Shown in pieces: positions 56,917 through 64,000 of a stretch of DNA of 64,000 bases. The DNA lies in contig JAUIAU010000006.1 of assembly GCA_030425185.1 (NCBI GenBank), positions 59,057-123,056 on the forward strand. The letters run 5' to 3'. This stretch comes from Alphaproteobacteria bacterium. GTDB taxonomy: Bacteria > Pseudomonadota > Alphaproteobacteria > Rhodobacterales > Rhodobacteraceae. Below the pieces are notes generated by a model, which did not search any database, was not told where the DNA came from, and was given only the letters and a program-made list of their open reading frames with translations. A program made the position numbers and the translations under genes. Position 1 is the stretch's first letter. Every line of letters begins with the position of its first letter.

Positions 56917-57522
56917 ATGAGTTTCGAGGGGTGGGTCGTCTTCGCGTCCTTCTGGGTGTTGTTCGTCACCACCCCGGGTCCGAATGCCGTCAACTGCATT
57001 CAGACCGCGATGAGCCACGGGTTTCGCGCAAGTCTCTGGTGCGTGGCGGGAATCCTGACGCAGGCCTGCCTGTTCCTCGGCCTTGCGGCGGGCGGGGTCA
57101 CGGCGCTGATCGTCGGGGCGCCGCAGCTCTACGACGCGCTGCGGCTGCTCGGCGCGGCAGTCCTGGTGGCGCTCGGGGTTCGGGGCTGGCTGCTGGCCGG
57201 GCGGCCGCTGCGGGCCGGACCCGTCCACGGCCGCGGGCTCGACCTGCGGGCCTTCGCGATCGCGACCTTCAACGCCAAGTCGCTGGCCGGCTACCTGGCG
57301 GCCTTCTCGCAATTCGTCGAGCCCGGCGTGCCGATCTGGGACCAGATGCGGCTGATCGTGCCGACCGCGTTGTGCCTGACGACGCTCAGCTACACGTCCT
57401 ACTGCGCGCTCGGGGCGGGTCTCGGCAAGCTTGCGCTCGGGGCGATCGGCAACCTGTGGCTGCGCCGCGGCCTTGCCCTGTGCTTCGTCGGCTACGGGGT
57501 CGCGCTGGCGCTGGCGGGCTGA
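56917..57522 (+). CDS. LysE-family amino-acid exporter
   Basis: A 201-residue, about six-helix transporter with the LysE start FASFWVLFVTTPGPNAVNCIQTAMSHGFRASL and the later AFAIATFNAKSLAGYLAAFSQF. The family exports amino acids or related compounds; the substrate is not evident. Its last 31 bases overlap the convergent fRMsr gene, one of the largest 3' overlaps in the window. Confidence 0.85.
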   Translation: MSFEGWVVFASFWVLFVTTPGPNAVNCIQTAMSHGFRASLWCVAGILTQACLFLGLAAGGVTALIVGAPQLYDALRLLGAAVLVALGVRGWLLAGRPLRAGPVHGRGLDLRAFAIATFNAKSLAGYLAAFSQFVEPGVPIWDQMRLIVPTALCLTTLSYTSYCALGAGLGKLALGAIGNLWLRRGLALCFVGYGVALALAG

Positions 57523-57973
57523 GCGGCGAAGGCGGCCGCAAGGATCGCCATCAGTCCGTCCACGTCCGCCTGGTCGAAGGCGTCGGGCTGGTCGCTGTCG
57601 AGATCGAAGACCGCGATCAGGTCGCCCCTGCCGTCGAACACCGGCAGGACCAGCTCCGACCGCGTGGACGAGGCACAGGCGATATGGTCCGGGAAGGCGT
57701 CGACATCGGGCACCAGCTGCACCGCCCGCTCGCGCGCGCAGGCCCCGCAGACGCCGCGCGCGAACGGGATCACGAGGCATCCGTGCCCGCCCTGGTAGGG
57801 GCCGATCTTCAGCAGGTCCGGCCCGACCACGCGGTAGAAGCCGACCCAGTCGAAGCGGTCGTCGGCATGGAAGACCTCGCAAGCGAGGGTCGCCATCAGC
57901 GCGACCGTATCCGTTTCGCCGTGGCAGAGCGCTTCGCAGGTCGCGGCAAGCTCCGCGTAGGACACCCGCGCCA

Positions 57974-57974
<1 letters not shown>
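57492..57974 (-). CDS. Free methionine-R-sulfoxide reductase (GAF domain)
   Basis: A 160-residue single GAF-domain enzyme reducing free Met-R-sulfoxide. Signature: FDWVGFYRV, LKIGPYQGGHGCLVIPFARGVCGACARE, VPDVDAFPDHIACASSTRSELVLPVF, with the three conserved catalytic/resolving Cys. Electrons come from thioredoxin. Its ATG shares bases with the thiolase stop (TGATG), so it is translated with the thiolase. Confidence 0.9.
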
Positions 57975-59179
<1,205 letters not shown>

Positions 59180-59260
59180 GCCGTCCTCCTGCCGGAAACC
59201 ATTGCGAAAGGTTTGGCCCGTAGCGTCGCCGCTGACAAGGGCAGGGCCCGGAGACACGCC

Positions 59261-59596
59261 ATGATGGAACTGACGATCGACCGGACCGGGGACGCCCTGC
59301 TGATCCGGGTGGAGGAGTCCCGGATCGACGCGGCGGCCGCCATCCGTTTCAAGGATGCCGTGATGGAAGCGGTCGCCGGGGCGGACGACCGGGTGGTCCT
59401 CGATCTCAGCCGGGTGGATTTCGTGGACAGCACCGGCCTCGGGGCGATCGTCGCGCTGCTCAAGTACTGCGCGCCCGACATCCGGCTCGATCTGGCCGGG
59501 CTGCGTCCGATGGTCGAGAAGGTGTTCCGGCTGACGCGGATGGACACCGTCTTCCGCATCCTCCCGGCCCCCGGCCAGGTCCCGTCCGGGGGCTGA
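59261..59596 (+). CDS. STAS-domain anti-sigma factor antagonist
   Basis: A 111-residue single STAS domain like SpoIIAA/RsbV. The phosphorylatable Ser is S57 in FVDSTGLGAIVALL. In partner-switching, the dephosphorylated STAS protein binds the anti-sigma kinase. GGAG precedes the ATG; ATG 59264 is one codon downstream. The gene is followed after one base by a probable anti-sigma kinase, forming a two-gene module without a visible phosphatase or sigma factor. Confidence 0.9.
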   Translation: MMELTIDRTGDALLIRVEESRIDAAAAIRFKDAVMEAVAGADDRVVLDLSRVDFVDSTGLGAIVALLKYCAPDIRLDLAGLRPMVEKVFRLTRMDTVFRILPAPGQVPSGG

Positions 59597-59597
59597 C

Positions 59598-60113
59598 ATG
59601 CCGGCGGAAGACATGGCGCCCCGGGGGACCTCTGTCCGGTCCAGGTTCGGGAACGGGGGCGCGCCAGCCGGCCCGGGGCGGCCTGACCATGCCGATTTCG
59701 CGGTTCGGCTGTCGGGGGGCGAGATCGCGGTCCGCCGGACGCTGGTCCACCTGCGCGACCGGCTGCGGGCGGCCGGTGTCGCCGAATCGGACAACTACGA
59801 CGTGGAACTCGTCCTCGCCGAGGTGCTGAACAACGTCTTCGAACATGCCTACCACGACCGGCCCGACGGGTGGATCGAGCTGCATGTCCGTGTCGCGCCG
59901 GGCGCAATCGAGATGCACCTGATCGACGAGGGCCACGCGATGCCGAACCTCCGCCTGCCGACCGGGACCCTGCCGGATGCGGCAGTCTCGCTCGACCAGT
60001 TGCCCGAAGGCGGCTTCGGCTGGCACCTGATCCGCAGCCTGACGGATCGGCTGAGCTATCGGCGGGTCGTTGCGGAGAACAGGCTGGAGATGACACTCCG
60101 ACGCCGGACGTGA
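59598..60113 (+). CDS. RsbW/SpoIIAB-like anti-sigma serine kinase (HATPase)
   Basis: A 171-residue protein with a GHKL ATPase domain: N-box ELVLAEVLNNVFEHAYHD, G1-like LIDEGHAMPN, and EGGFGWHLIRSLTDRLSYRR. The first ~35 residues are a disordered Gly/Pro-rich extension. Together with the STAS protein it should form a phosphorylation-controlled switch on some sigma factor or other target not present here. Confidence 0.87.
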   Translation: MPAEDMAPRGTSVRSRFGNGGAPAGPGRPDHADFAVRLSGGEIAVRRTLVHLRDRLRAAGVAESDNYDVELVLAEVLNNVFEHAYHDRPDGWIELHVRVAPGAIEMHLIDEGHAMPNLRLPTGTLPDAAVSLDQLPEGGFGWHLIRSLTDRLSYRRVVAENRLEMTLRRRT

Positions 60114-60399
60114 TCGGCCGAAGTCGGGACCTCCAGAGCGGTGCGCTTCCTGTGAGTGGCCGGACGCGAGACTGATAGAACTCACGTCAGGTCATTCTAC
60201 CATTTCCGCGTCAGCCGCTAACCCCGCTTTGGGCACGTTGCATGAGCGCCGGAAGTCCTTGGGAACTGTCTAAGTCACTGATCGCAGCGTACCACGCGCT
60301 GGGTCTGCCGTCGCCCTATTCGGGCCGACCACTCACCGCCCGCAACGGGCCTTCTTCACCGTCAGCAGCAAACCACCGAGTAGACCACACAGCGAGCAG
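60114..60399. other. Gene-free stretch, more AT-rich than its surroundings
   Basis: About 286 bases between the anti-sigma gene and the convergent GST gene. Base composition is visibly less GC-rich. It holds only short ORFs with no signals, such as a 53-codon frame from 60242. It may be a decayed gene or repeat remnant. Confidence 0.6.
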
Positions 60400-61020
60400 C
60401 TAGAGGTCCGCGGGCGCGGTGGCGGCCATGGACGGACGCGCGCGCAGTTTCTCTTCCCACGCGGCGAGGGCCGGGCGCCCCTTGCGCCAGTCGAGATCGC
60501 CGTGGCGGAAGTCGAGGTAGCCGAGCGCACAGCCGACGGCGATCTGTCCCATGTCGAGCGGGCCGAAGAGGTGGCTCATCCAGCGCGCCTCGAGCGCATC
60601 GAGCGCATCGAGCGCACGGTCGATCTTCAGCCGCTGCCCGCGGATCCAGGCCGCCTGCCCGTCATCGGCCGGGCGGAAGCGGCGATCGTATGTGATCAGG
60701 ACTGCCGCATCCATAAGCGCGTCCCCGGTCGCTTCCAGCGTCAGCGTCTCCCAGATCCGGCTCTCCGGGTAGAGGCCGCCTCCGGCGACGGAGTCGAGGT
60801 AGCGGCAGATCACCCGGCTGTCGTAGATCGCCGGGCCGTCGGCGCGCACCAGCGCCGGGATCTTGCCGGTCGGGTTGGCGGCGATCAGGTCGGCGTCCTC
60901 GGTCCCGAGCGGGGTCGAACTGGCCTGCACCATCTCGATCCGGTCGGTCCAGCCGATCTCGTCGATCAGGACACGCACCTTGCGGACGAAGGGCGAGGCG
61001 GGGGAATACATCAGCTTCAC
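60400..61020 (-). CDS. Glutathione S-transferase family protein
   Basis: A 206-residue cytosolic GST-like protein. The N-terminal thioredoxin-fold domain starts MYSPASPFVRKVRVLIDEIG and has the glutathione-binding NPTGKIPALVRADGPAIYDSRVICRYLD; a helical C-terminal domain follows. I use GTG 61020 with an AAGGAGAG upstream; ATG 61011 is possible. It does not show the SSxSYRVRI N terminus of maleylacetoacetate isomerase, so it is not an obvious MaiA for the hmg operon. Confidence 0.88.
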   Translation of the reverse strand: MKLMYSPASPFVRKVRVLIDEIGWTDRIEMVQASSTPLGTEDADLIAANPTGKIPALVRADGPAIYDSRVICRYLDSVAGGGLYPESRIWETLTLEATGDALMDAAVLITYDRRFRPADDGQAAWIRGQRLKIDRALDALDALEARWMSHLFGPLDMGQIAVGCALGYLDFRHGDLDWRKGRPALAAWEEKLRARPSMAATAPADL

Positions 61021-61085
61021 GGGCAGCTCTCCTTGAACGGACTCGCGCCGAAACTGGCGGCGGACGACGGGCGTGGCAAGAGCGC

Positions 61086-61712
61086 TCAGTCGGCGGGCGG
61101 CGGCTCGCGCATGAGCGCGGCGAGGTCGTCGAGGCCGAGGCCCTGACCGCCCTGCGCCACGCCGTCTGCCGCCCCGAGCCGCGCGGCCTCCGGCTTGTTC
61201 TGCCCGAGCTTCCAGGTGCCGTCGATCTCGGTGACCTGCAACTCGAACGGCAGGATCTGCCGCATCATCCGCTCCATCAGGCCGTCGCTCATCTTGTCGC
61301 TGGTCCATGGGCGCTTGTCCGGGACCCGGGACTCGAACTGCGCCGACAGGTCGTCGAGCACCCCGCGCATCGCCTCGCCCGGCATCGGGTGCAGCCTCCC
61401 GCGCAGGTGCACGGCGACGTAATTCCACGTCGGCACCTGGTCCGGCAGTCCGTACCAGTCCGGCGAGATGTAGCCGTCCGGTCCCTGCACGGCGATCATT
61501 GCCGGGCGCGGATCGGTCAGTATCCGGGCTATCGGGTTGGAGCGGACGAGATGCAGCCGGGCCACCGTCCCGTCCGGGCTGAGCTCGAAGGGCACATGCG
61601 AGACCAGCGGCGCCTCGTCACCGTTCAGCGCCAGCATCCCGAAGGCCCGGGCGCGGGCGAACGCGATGTTCCGCGCGCGCGACGTTTGGCGGTAGATCGG
61701 GTTCGGGTGCAT
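61086..61712 (-). CDS. PaiB-family FMN-binding protein
   Basis: A 208-residue protein of the PaiB/FMN-binding split-barrel family: MHPNPIYRQ, ARAFGMLALNGDEAPLVSHVPFEL, PRPAMIAVQGPDGYISPDWYG, VPTWNYVAVHLRGRL. Bacillus PaiB was described as a negative regulator of sporulation and protease genes; elsewhere its role is unclear. It starts 4 bases after the mtaB stop on the same strand, so it is probably co-transcribed with dapF-mtaB. Confidence 0.88.
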   Translation of the reverse strand: MHPNPIYRQTSRARNIAFARARAFGMLALNGDEAPLVSHVPFELSPDGTVARLHLVRSNPIARILTDPRPAMIAVQGPDGYISPDWYGLPDQVPTWNYVAVHLRGRLHPMPGEAMRGVLDDLSAQFESRVPDKRPWTSDKMSDGLMERMMRQILPFELQVTEIDGTWKLGQNKPEAARLGAADGVAQGGQGLGLDDLAALMREPPPAD

Positions 61713-61716
61713 CGGC

Positions 61717-62967
61717 TCAGGCCTTCAGGGTCTCGGCATCGGTCCCGGTGATCCGGGCGGTAACGATCTTCCCTTCCGGCTGGTCCGTGTCGAAGCGCAC
61801 TTCGGTGAATTGCGCCGTACGCCCCATTCGGGAGGATTCCATCAGCACCTCGTGCGTGCGCCCCACTTGCGCCGTGAGATGCCGCGCCACCTGCCTTGCC
61901 CCGGCCGCGCGCAGCGCGGTGGCCCGTTCGCGGATCGCGGTCCCGTGGACCTGCGGCATGCGTGCGGCCGGGGTGCCCGGCCGGGGCGAGTAGGGAAAGA
62001 CATGCAGCCACGTCAGGTCGCAATCCGTGACGAGTGCGAGCGAGTTCTCGAACATCTGCTCCGTTTCGGTCGGGAACCCGGCGATGATGTCGGCCCCAAA
62101 GACCATGTCCGGCCGGAGGCGGCGTGCCTCGGTGCAGAAGGCGATGGCGTCCTCGCGCAGGTGCCGCCGCTTCATGCGCTTCAGGATCATGTTGTCGCCG
62201 GCCTGCAGCGACAGGTGCAGATGCGGCATCAGGCGCGGCTCGGTGGCGATGGCCTCCATCAGGTCGGGATCGGCCTCGATCGAGTCGATTGAACTGATCC
62301 GCAGCCGCGGCAGGTCGGGCACCAGCCGCAGGATGCGCCGCACGAGATTGCCGAGCGGCGGCGCACCGGGCAGGTCGCCCCCCCAACTCGTCAGGTCCAC
62401 GCCGGTCAGCACGACCTCGTTGTAGCCCCGGTCCACCAGCCGCCGGATCTGGTCCACGACCACACCCGCCGGAACCGACCGCGAATTGCCGCGCCCGAAC
62501 GGGATGATGCAGAAGGTACAGCGATGGTCGCAGCCGTTCTGGACCTGCACGTAGGCCCGGCTGCGCGAGCCGAACCCGTCGATCAGGTGCCCGGCCGTTT
62601 CGGTGACCGACATGATGTCGTCGACCTGCACCGGTTCGGTCGCACCGGTCGCGAGTCCGGCCCACGTCGCGGGCTGCATCTTTTCGGCGTTGCCGATGAC
62701 ATGCGCCACTTCGGGCATGGCGGCGAAGGTCTCGGGCTCGGTCTGTGCGGCGCAGCCGGTCACGACGATCCGGCTGCCGGGATGCGTGCGAGCCAGCTTG
62801 CGGATGTCCTGCCGCGCCTTGCGCACCGCCTCGGCGGTCACGGCGCAGGTGTTCACGATGACCACGTCCCCGAGGCCCGCGTTCCGGGCGAGGTCCTTCA
62901 TCGCCTCGCTCTCATAGGCATTCAGGCGACAGCCATGCGTCGAGAAGACGGGGGCGCGGCGGTCCAT
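61717..62967 (-). CDS. mtaB: tRNA t6A37 methylthiotransferase
   Basis: A 416-residue radical SAM enzyme that adds a methylthio group to t6A37 of tRNAs reading ANN codons. The N-terminal UPF0004 domain has THGCRLNAYES, VIVNTCAVTAEA and VVTGCAAQ (three cluster Cys); the radical SAM motif is NGCDHRCTFCIIPFGRG. The HxxxFPYSPRPGTPAA region and a C-terminal TRAM-like part follow. It starts at the dapF stop (TGATG). Confidence 0.94.
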   Translation of the reverse strand: MDRRAPVFSTHGCRLNAYESEAMKDLARNAGLGDVVIVNTCAVTAEAVRKARQDIRKLARTHPGSRIVVTGCAAQTEPETFAAMPEVAHVIGNAEKMQPATWAGLATGATEPVQVDDIMSVTETAGHLIDGFGSRSRAYVQVQNGCDHRCTFCIIPFGRGNSRSVPAGVVVDQIRRLVDRGYNEVVLTGVDLTSWGGDLPGAPPLGNLVRRILRLVPDLPRLRISSIDSIEADPDLMEAIATEPRLMPHLHLSLQAGDNMILKRMKRRHLREDAIAFCTEARRLRPDMVFGADIIAGFPTETEQMFENSLALVTDCDLTWLHVFPYSPRPGTPAARMPQVHGTAIRERATALRAAGARQVARHLTAQVGRTHEVLMESSRMGRTAQFTEVRFDTDQPEGKIVTARITGTDAETLKA

Positions 62968-63803
62968 CACAGGGCCCTCGCAAGGAAGGCGGGGGTCAGC
63001 GTGCCGCTGAACACATGCTCGGTTGGCCCGGTCATCCAGACCCCGTCGTCGCGCCAGTCGATCAGCAGGTCGCCGCCGTCGAGCGTGATCCGGACCCGCC
63101 GTCCCGTCAGGCCGCGCCGGGCCGCCGCCACGGTGGTCGCGCAGGAGGACGAACCGGAGGCCAGCGTCAGGCCCGCGCCGCGCTCCCACACCCGCATCCT
63201 GAGATGGTCTGGACCGATCACGCTGGCGACCTGTACGTTGGTGCGCTGCGGGTAGAGCGGGTGATGCTCGATCCGCGGTCCGAAGGTCGACAGATCGACG
63301 GCCTCGGCATCCGGGACGAAGAAGGTGCAGTGCGGGTTGCCCATGCCGGTGGCGACCGGGTCCCCCTCGATCGGCAAGTGGAGGGTCTCCATCGCCTCGG
63401 CCAGCGGGATGTCCTGCCACTCCAGTTGCGGAGCGCCCATGTTCACGCTGACCATCCCGTCCGATGTGCGCTCGGCCGCGAGGGCACCGCGCTCGGTGGT
63501 CAGGGTGAGGGCGGAGCGGCCCGTCTCGGCCATCAGGTGAGCGGCGATGCAGCGCGTGGCATTGCCGCAGGCGGCCGAGCGCGAGCCGTCCGCATTGTAG
63601 AAGACGAGGTGTGCATCGGCGTTTCCGGCCGTCTCGATCACGGCAAGCTGGTCGAAGCCAACCCCCCTGTGCCGGTCCGCCAGCGCGCAGACGAGGGTGT
63701 CCGGCACCGCCACCGGCGTGAGCCGTGCGTCGATCACGACGAAGTCGTTGCCAAGCCCGTGCATCTTCATGAAGGGCAGGCCGGAGGGGACGGGCGCTGT
63801 CAT
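62967..63803 (-). CDS. dapF: Diaminopimelate epimerase
   Basis: A 278-residue PLP-independent racemase converting L,L- to meso-diaminopimelate for lysine and peptidoglycan. The two catalytic Cys are in [15 protein letters not shown] and [14 protein letters not shown]; the N terminus [14 protein letters not shown] is typical. The gene order dapF-mtaB is common in Alphaproteobacteria. With dapD and dapE, three DAP-pathway genes are in this window. Confidence 0.97.
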   Translation of the reverse strand: MTAPVPSGLPFMKMHGLGNDFVVIDARLTPVAVPDTLVCALADRHRGVGFDQLAVIETAGNADAHLVFYNADGSRSAACGNATRCIAAHLMAETGRSALTLTTERGALAAERTSDGMVSVNMGAPQLEWQDIPLAEAMETLHLPIEGDPVATGMGNPHCTFFVPDAEAVDLSTFGPRIEHHPLYPQRTNVQVASVIGPDHLRMRVWERGAGLTLASGSSSCATTVAAARRGLTGRRVRITLDGGDLLIDWRDDGVWMTGPTEHVFSGTLTPAFLARAL

Positions 63804-63858
63804 GGCGCGTGCTATACGCCCGGTTGCGGCGATTTGAAAGAACCGGCGGAAAAGGCGC

Positions 63859-63887
63859 TTGACCCCTCCGGTTGGTCTCTGTAGGGA
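63859..63887 (+). promoter_or_regulatory. Promoter of tRNA-Lys
   Basis: TTGACC, 17 bases, TAGGGA, ending 11 bases before the mature tRNA 5' end. This spacing and sequence fit a strong tRNA promoter. Confidence 0.75.
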
Positions 63888-63898
63888 CCCGCTCCAGT

Positions 63899-63974
63899 GG
63901 GCCGTTAGCTCAGTTGGTAGAGCAACTGACTTTTAATCAGTGGGTCACAGGTTCGAATCCTGTACGGCTCACCA
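63899..63974 (+). tRNA. tRNA-Lys (anticodon TTT)
   Basis: A 76-base cloverleaf with encoded CCA. Acceptor GGGCCGT pairs with ACGGCTC (one G-U); the anticodon arm ACTGA-CTTTTAA-TCAGT gives TTT; the T-arm is CACAGGTTCGAATCCTGT. It reads AAA and AAG. Confidence 0.97.
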
Positions 63975-64000
63975 CTGAAATCCATTAGTATCAAAGACAT

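Noticed and set aside
60242-60403. 53-codon ORF in the AT-richer gap
   Set aside because: No ribosome site, no motif, and composition unlike a gene; kept only as a note.
60400-61020. GST gene as the missing maleylacetoacetate isomerase
   Set aside because: It lacks the MaiA-type N-terminal SSxSYRVRI pattern and is 30 kb from the hmg operon.

Overview
This 64 kb window is chromosomal DNA from a high-GC alphaproteobacterium, most likely a member of the Rhodobacteraceae (Rhodobacterales). Evidence: a CcrM-type methyltransferase next to rnhB, a Rhodobacter-type porin, ExoD and IalB family proteins, a DUF2783 gene behind an aromatic hydroxylase, and promoter -10 boxes of the TAGGGT/TAGACT type. 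Genes are densely packed, often with ATGA or TGATG stop/start overlaps, and several convergent pairs overlap at their 3' ends. No phage, insertion sequence, integrase or CRISPR array was seen.

Layout. 0-6.6 kb: porin 3' end, PLP-homeostasis protein, L,D-transpeptidase, ribA, an orphan OmpR-type regulator, ExoD, an exported amine oxidase, exonuclease III. 6.6-7.6 kb: an Xre/RES toxin-antitoxin pair in slightly more AT-rich DNA. 7.6-19.1 kb: cnoX, Lon-N and Trm112 genes; waaA-lpxK for lipid A/Kdo; a class III CoA-transferase; DsbA-like and DUF721 genes; mutY; alkB; ccrM-rnhB; an unknown Cys-paired exported protein. 19.3-24.8 kb: a small exported protein overlapping a membrane-anchored winged-helix protein, then kbl-tdh (threonine to glycine), an MFS transporter and a cysteine-synthase-like enzyme. 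24.8-30.8 kb: a seven-gene homogentisate operon (hmgA, fahA, an MBL-fold protein, two tiny membrane proteins, an FAD aromatic hydroxylase, DUF2783) behind one palindrome-containing promoter. 30.8-36.5 kb: a phosphoesterase, serC-serA, a diheme cytochrome c and serB, which together give all three steps of serine synthesis. 36.5-48 kb: asparaginase, IalB, AlaE, rlmN, an aldo/keto reductase, a LOG protein, dapD, a YHYH protein, DUF2892, a frameshifted methyltransferase, a degenerate Hint protein, dapE and a GNAT. 48-56 kb: rnr, mltB-like, typA, PAP2, a LacI/GntR regulator, tRNA-Arg(CCT), an HpaR-like MarR. 56-64 kb: RluA-type synthase, LysE exporter, fRMsr, thiolase, an STAS/anti-sigma pair, GST, PaiB, mtaB-dapF and tRNA-Lys(TTT).

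Most of the window is housekeeping. The parts that look least described are: (1) the homogentisate operon, whose hydroxylase plus 61-residue partner resembles a two-component 3-hydroxyphenylacetate hydroxylase and which carries an MBL protein with an altered metal motif and two unknown membrane peptides; (2) the ToxR-inverted membrane winged-helix protein; (3) two intergenic arrays of an 11-bp tandem unit, one beside a composite hairpin element with inverted ends; (4) a ccrM promoter in which GANTC sites and a DnaA box overlap the core promoter. All calls are from reading the sequence; no database search was run.
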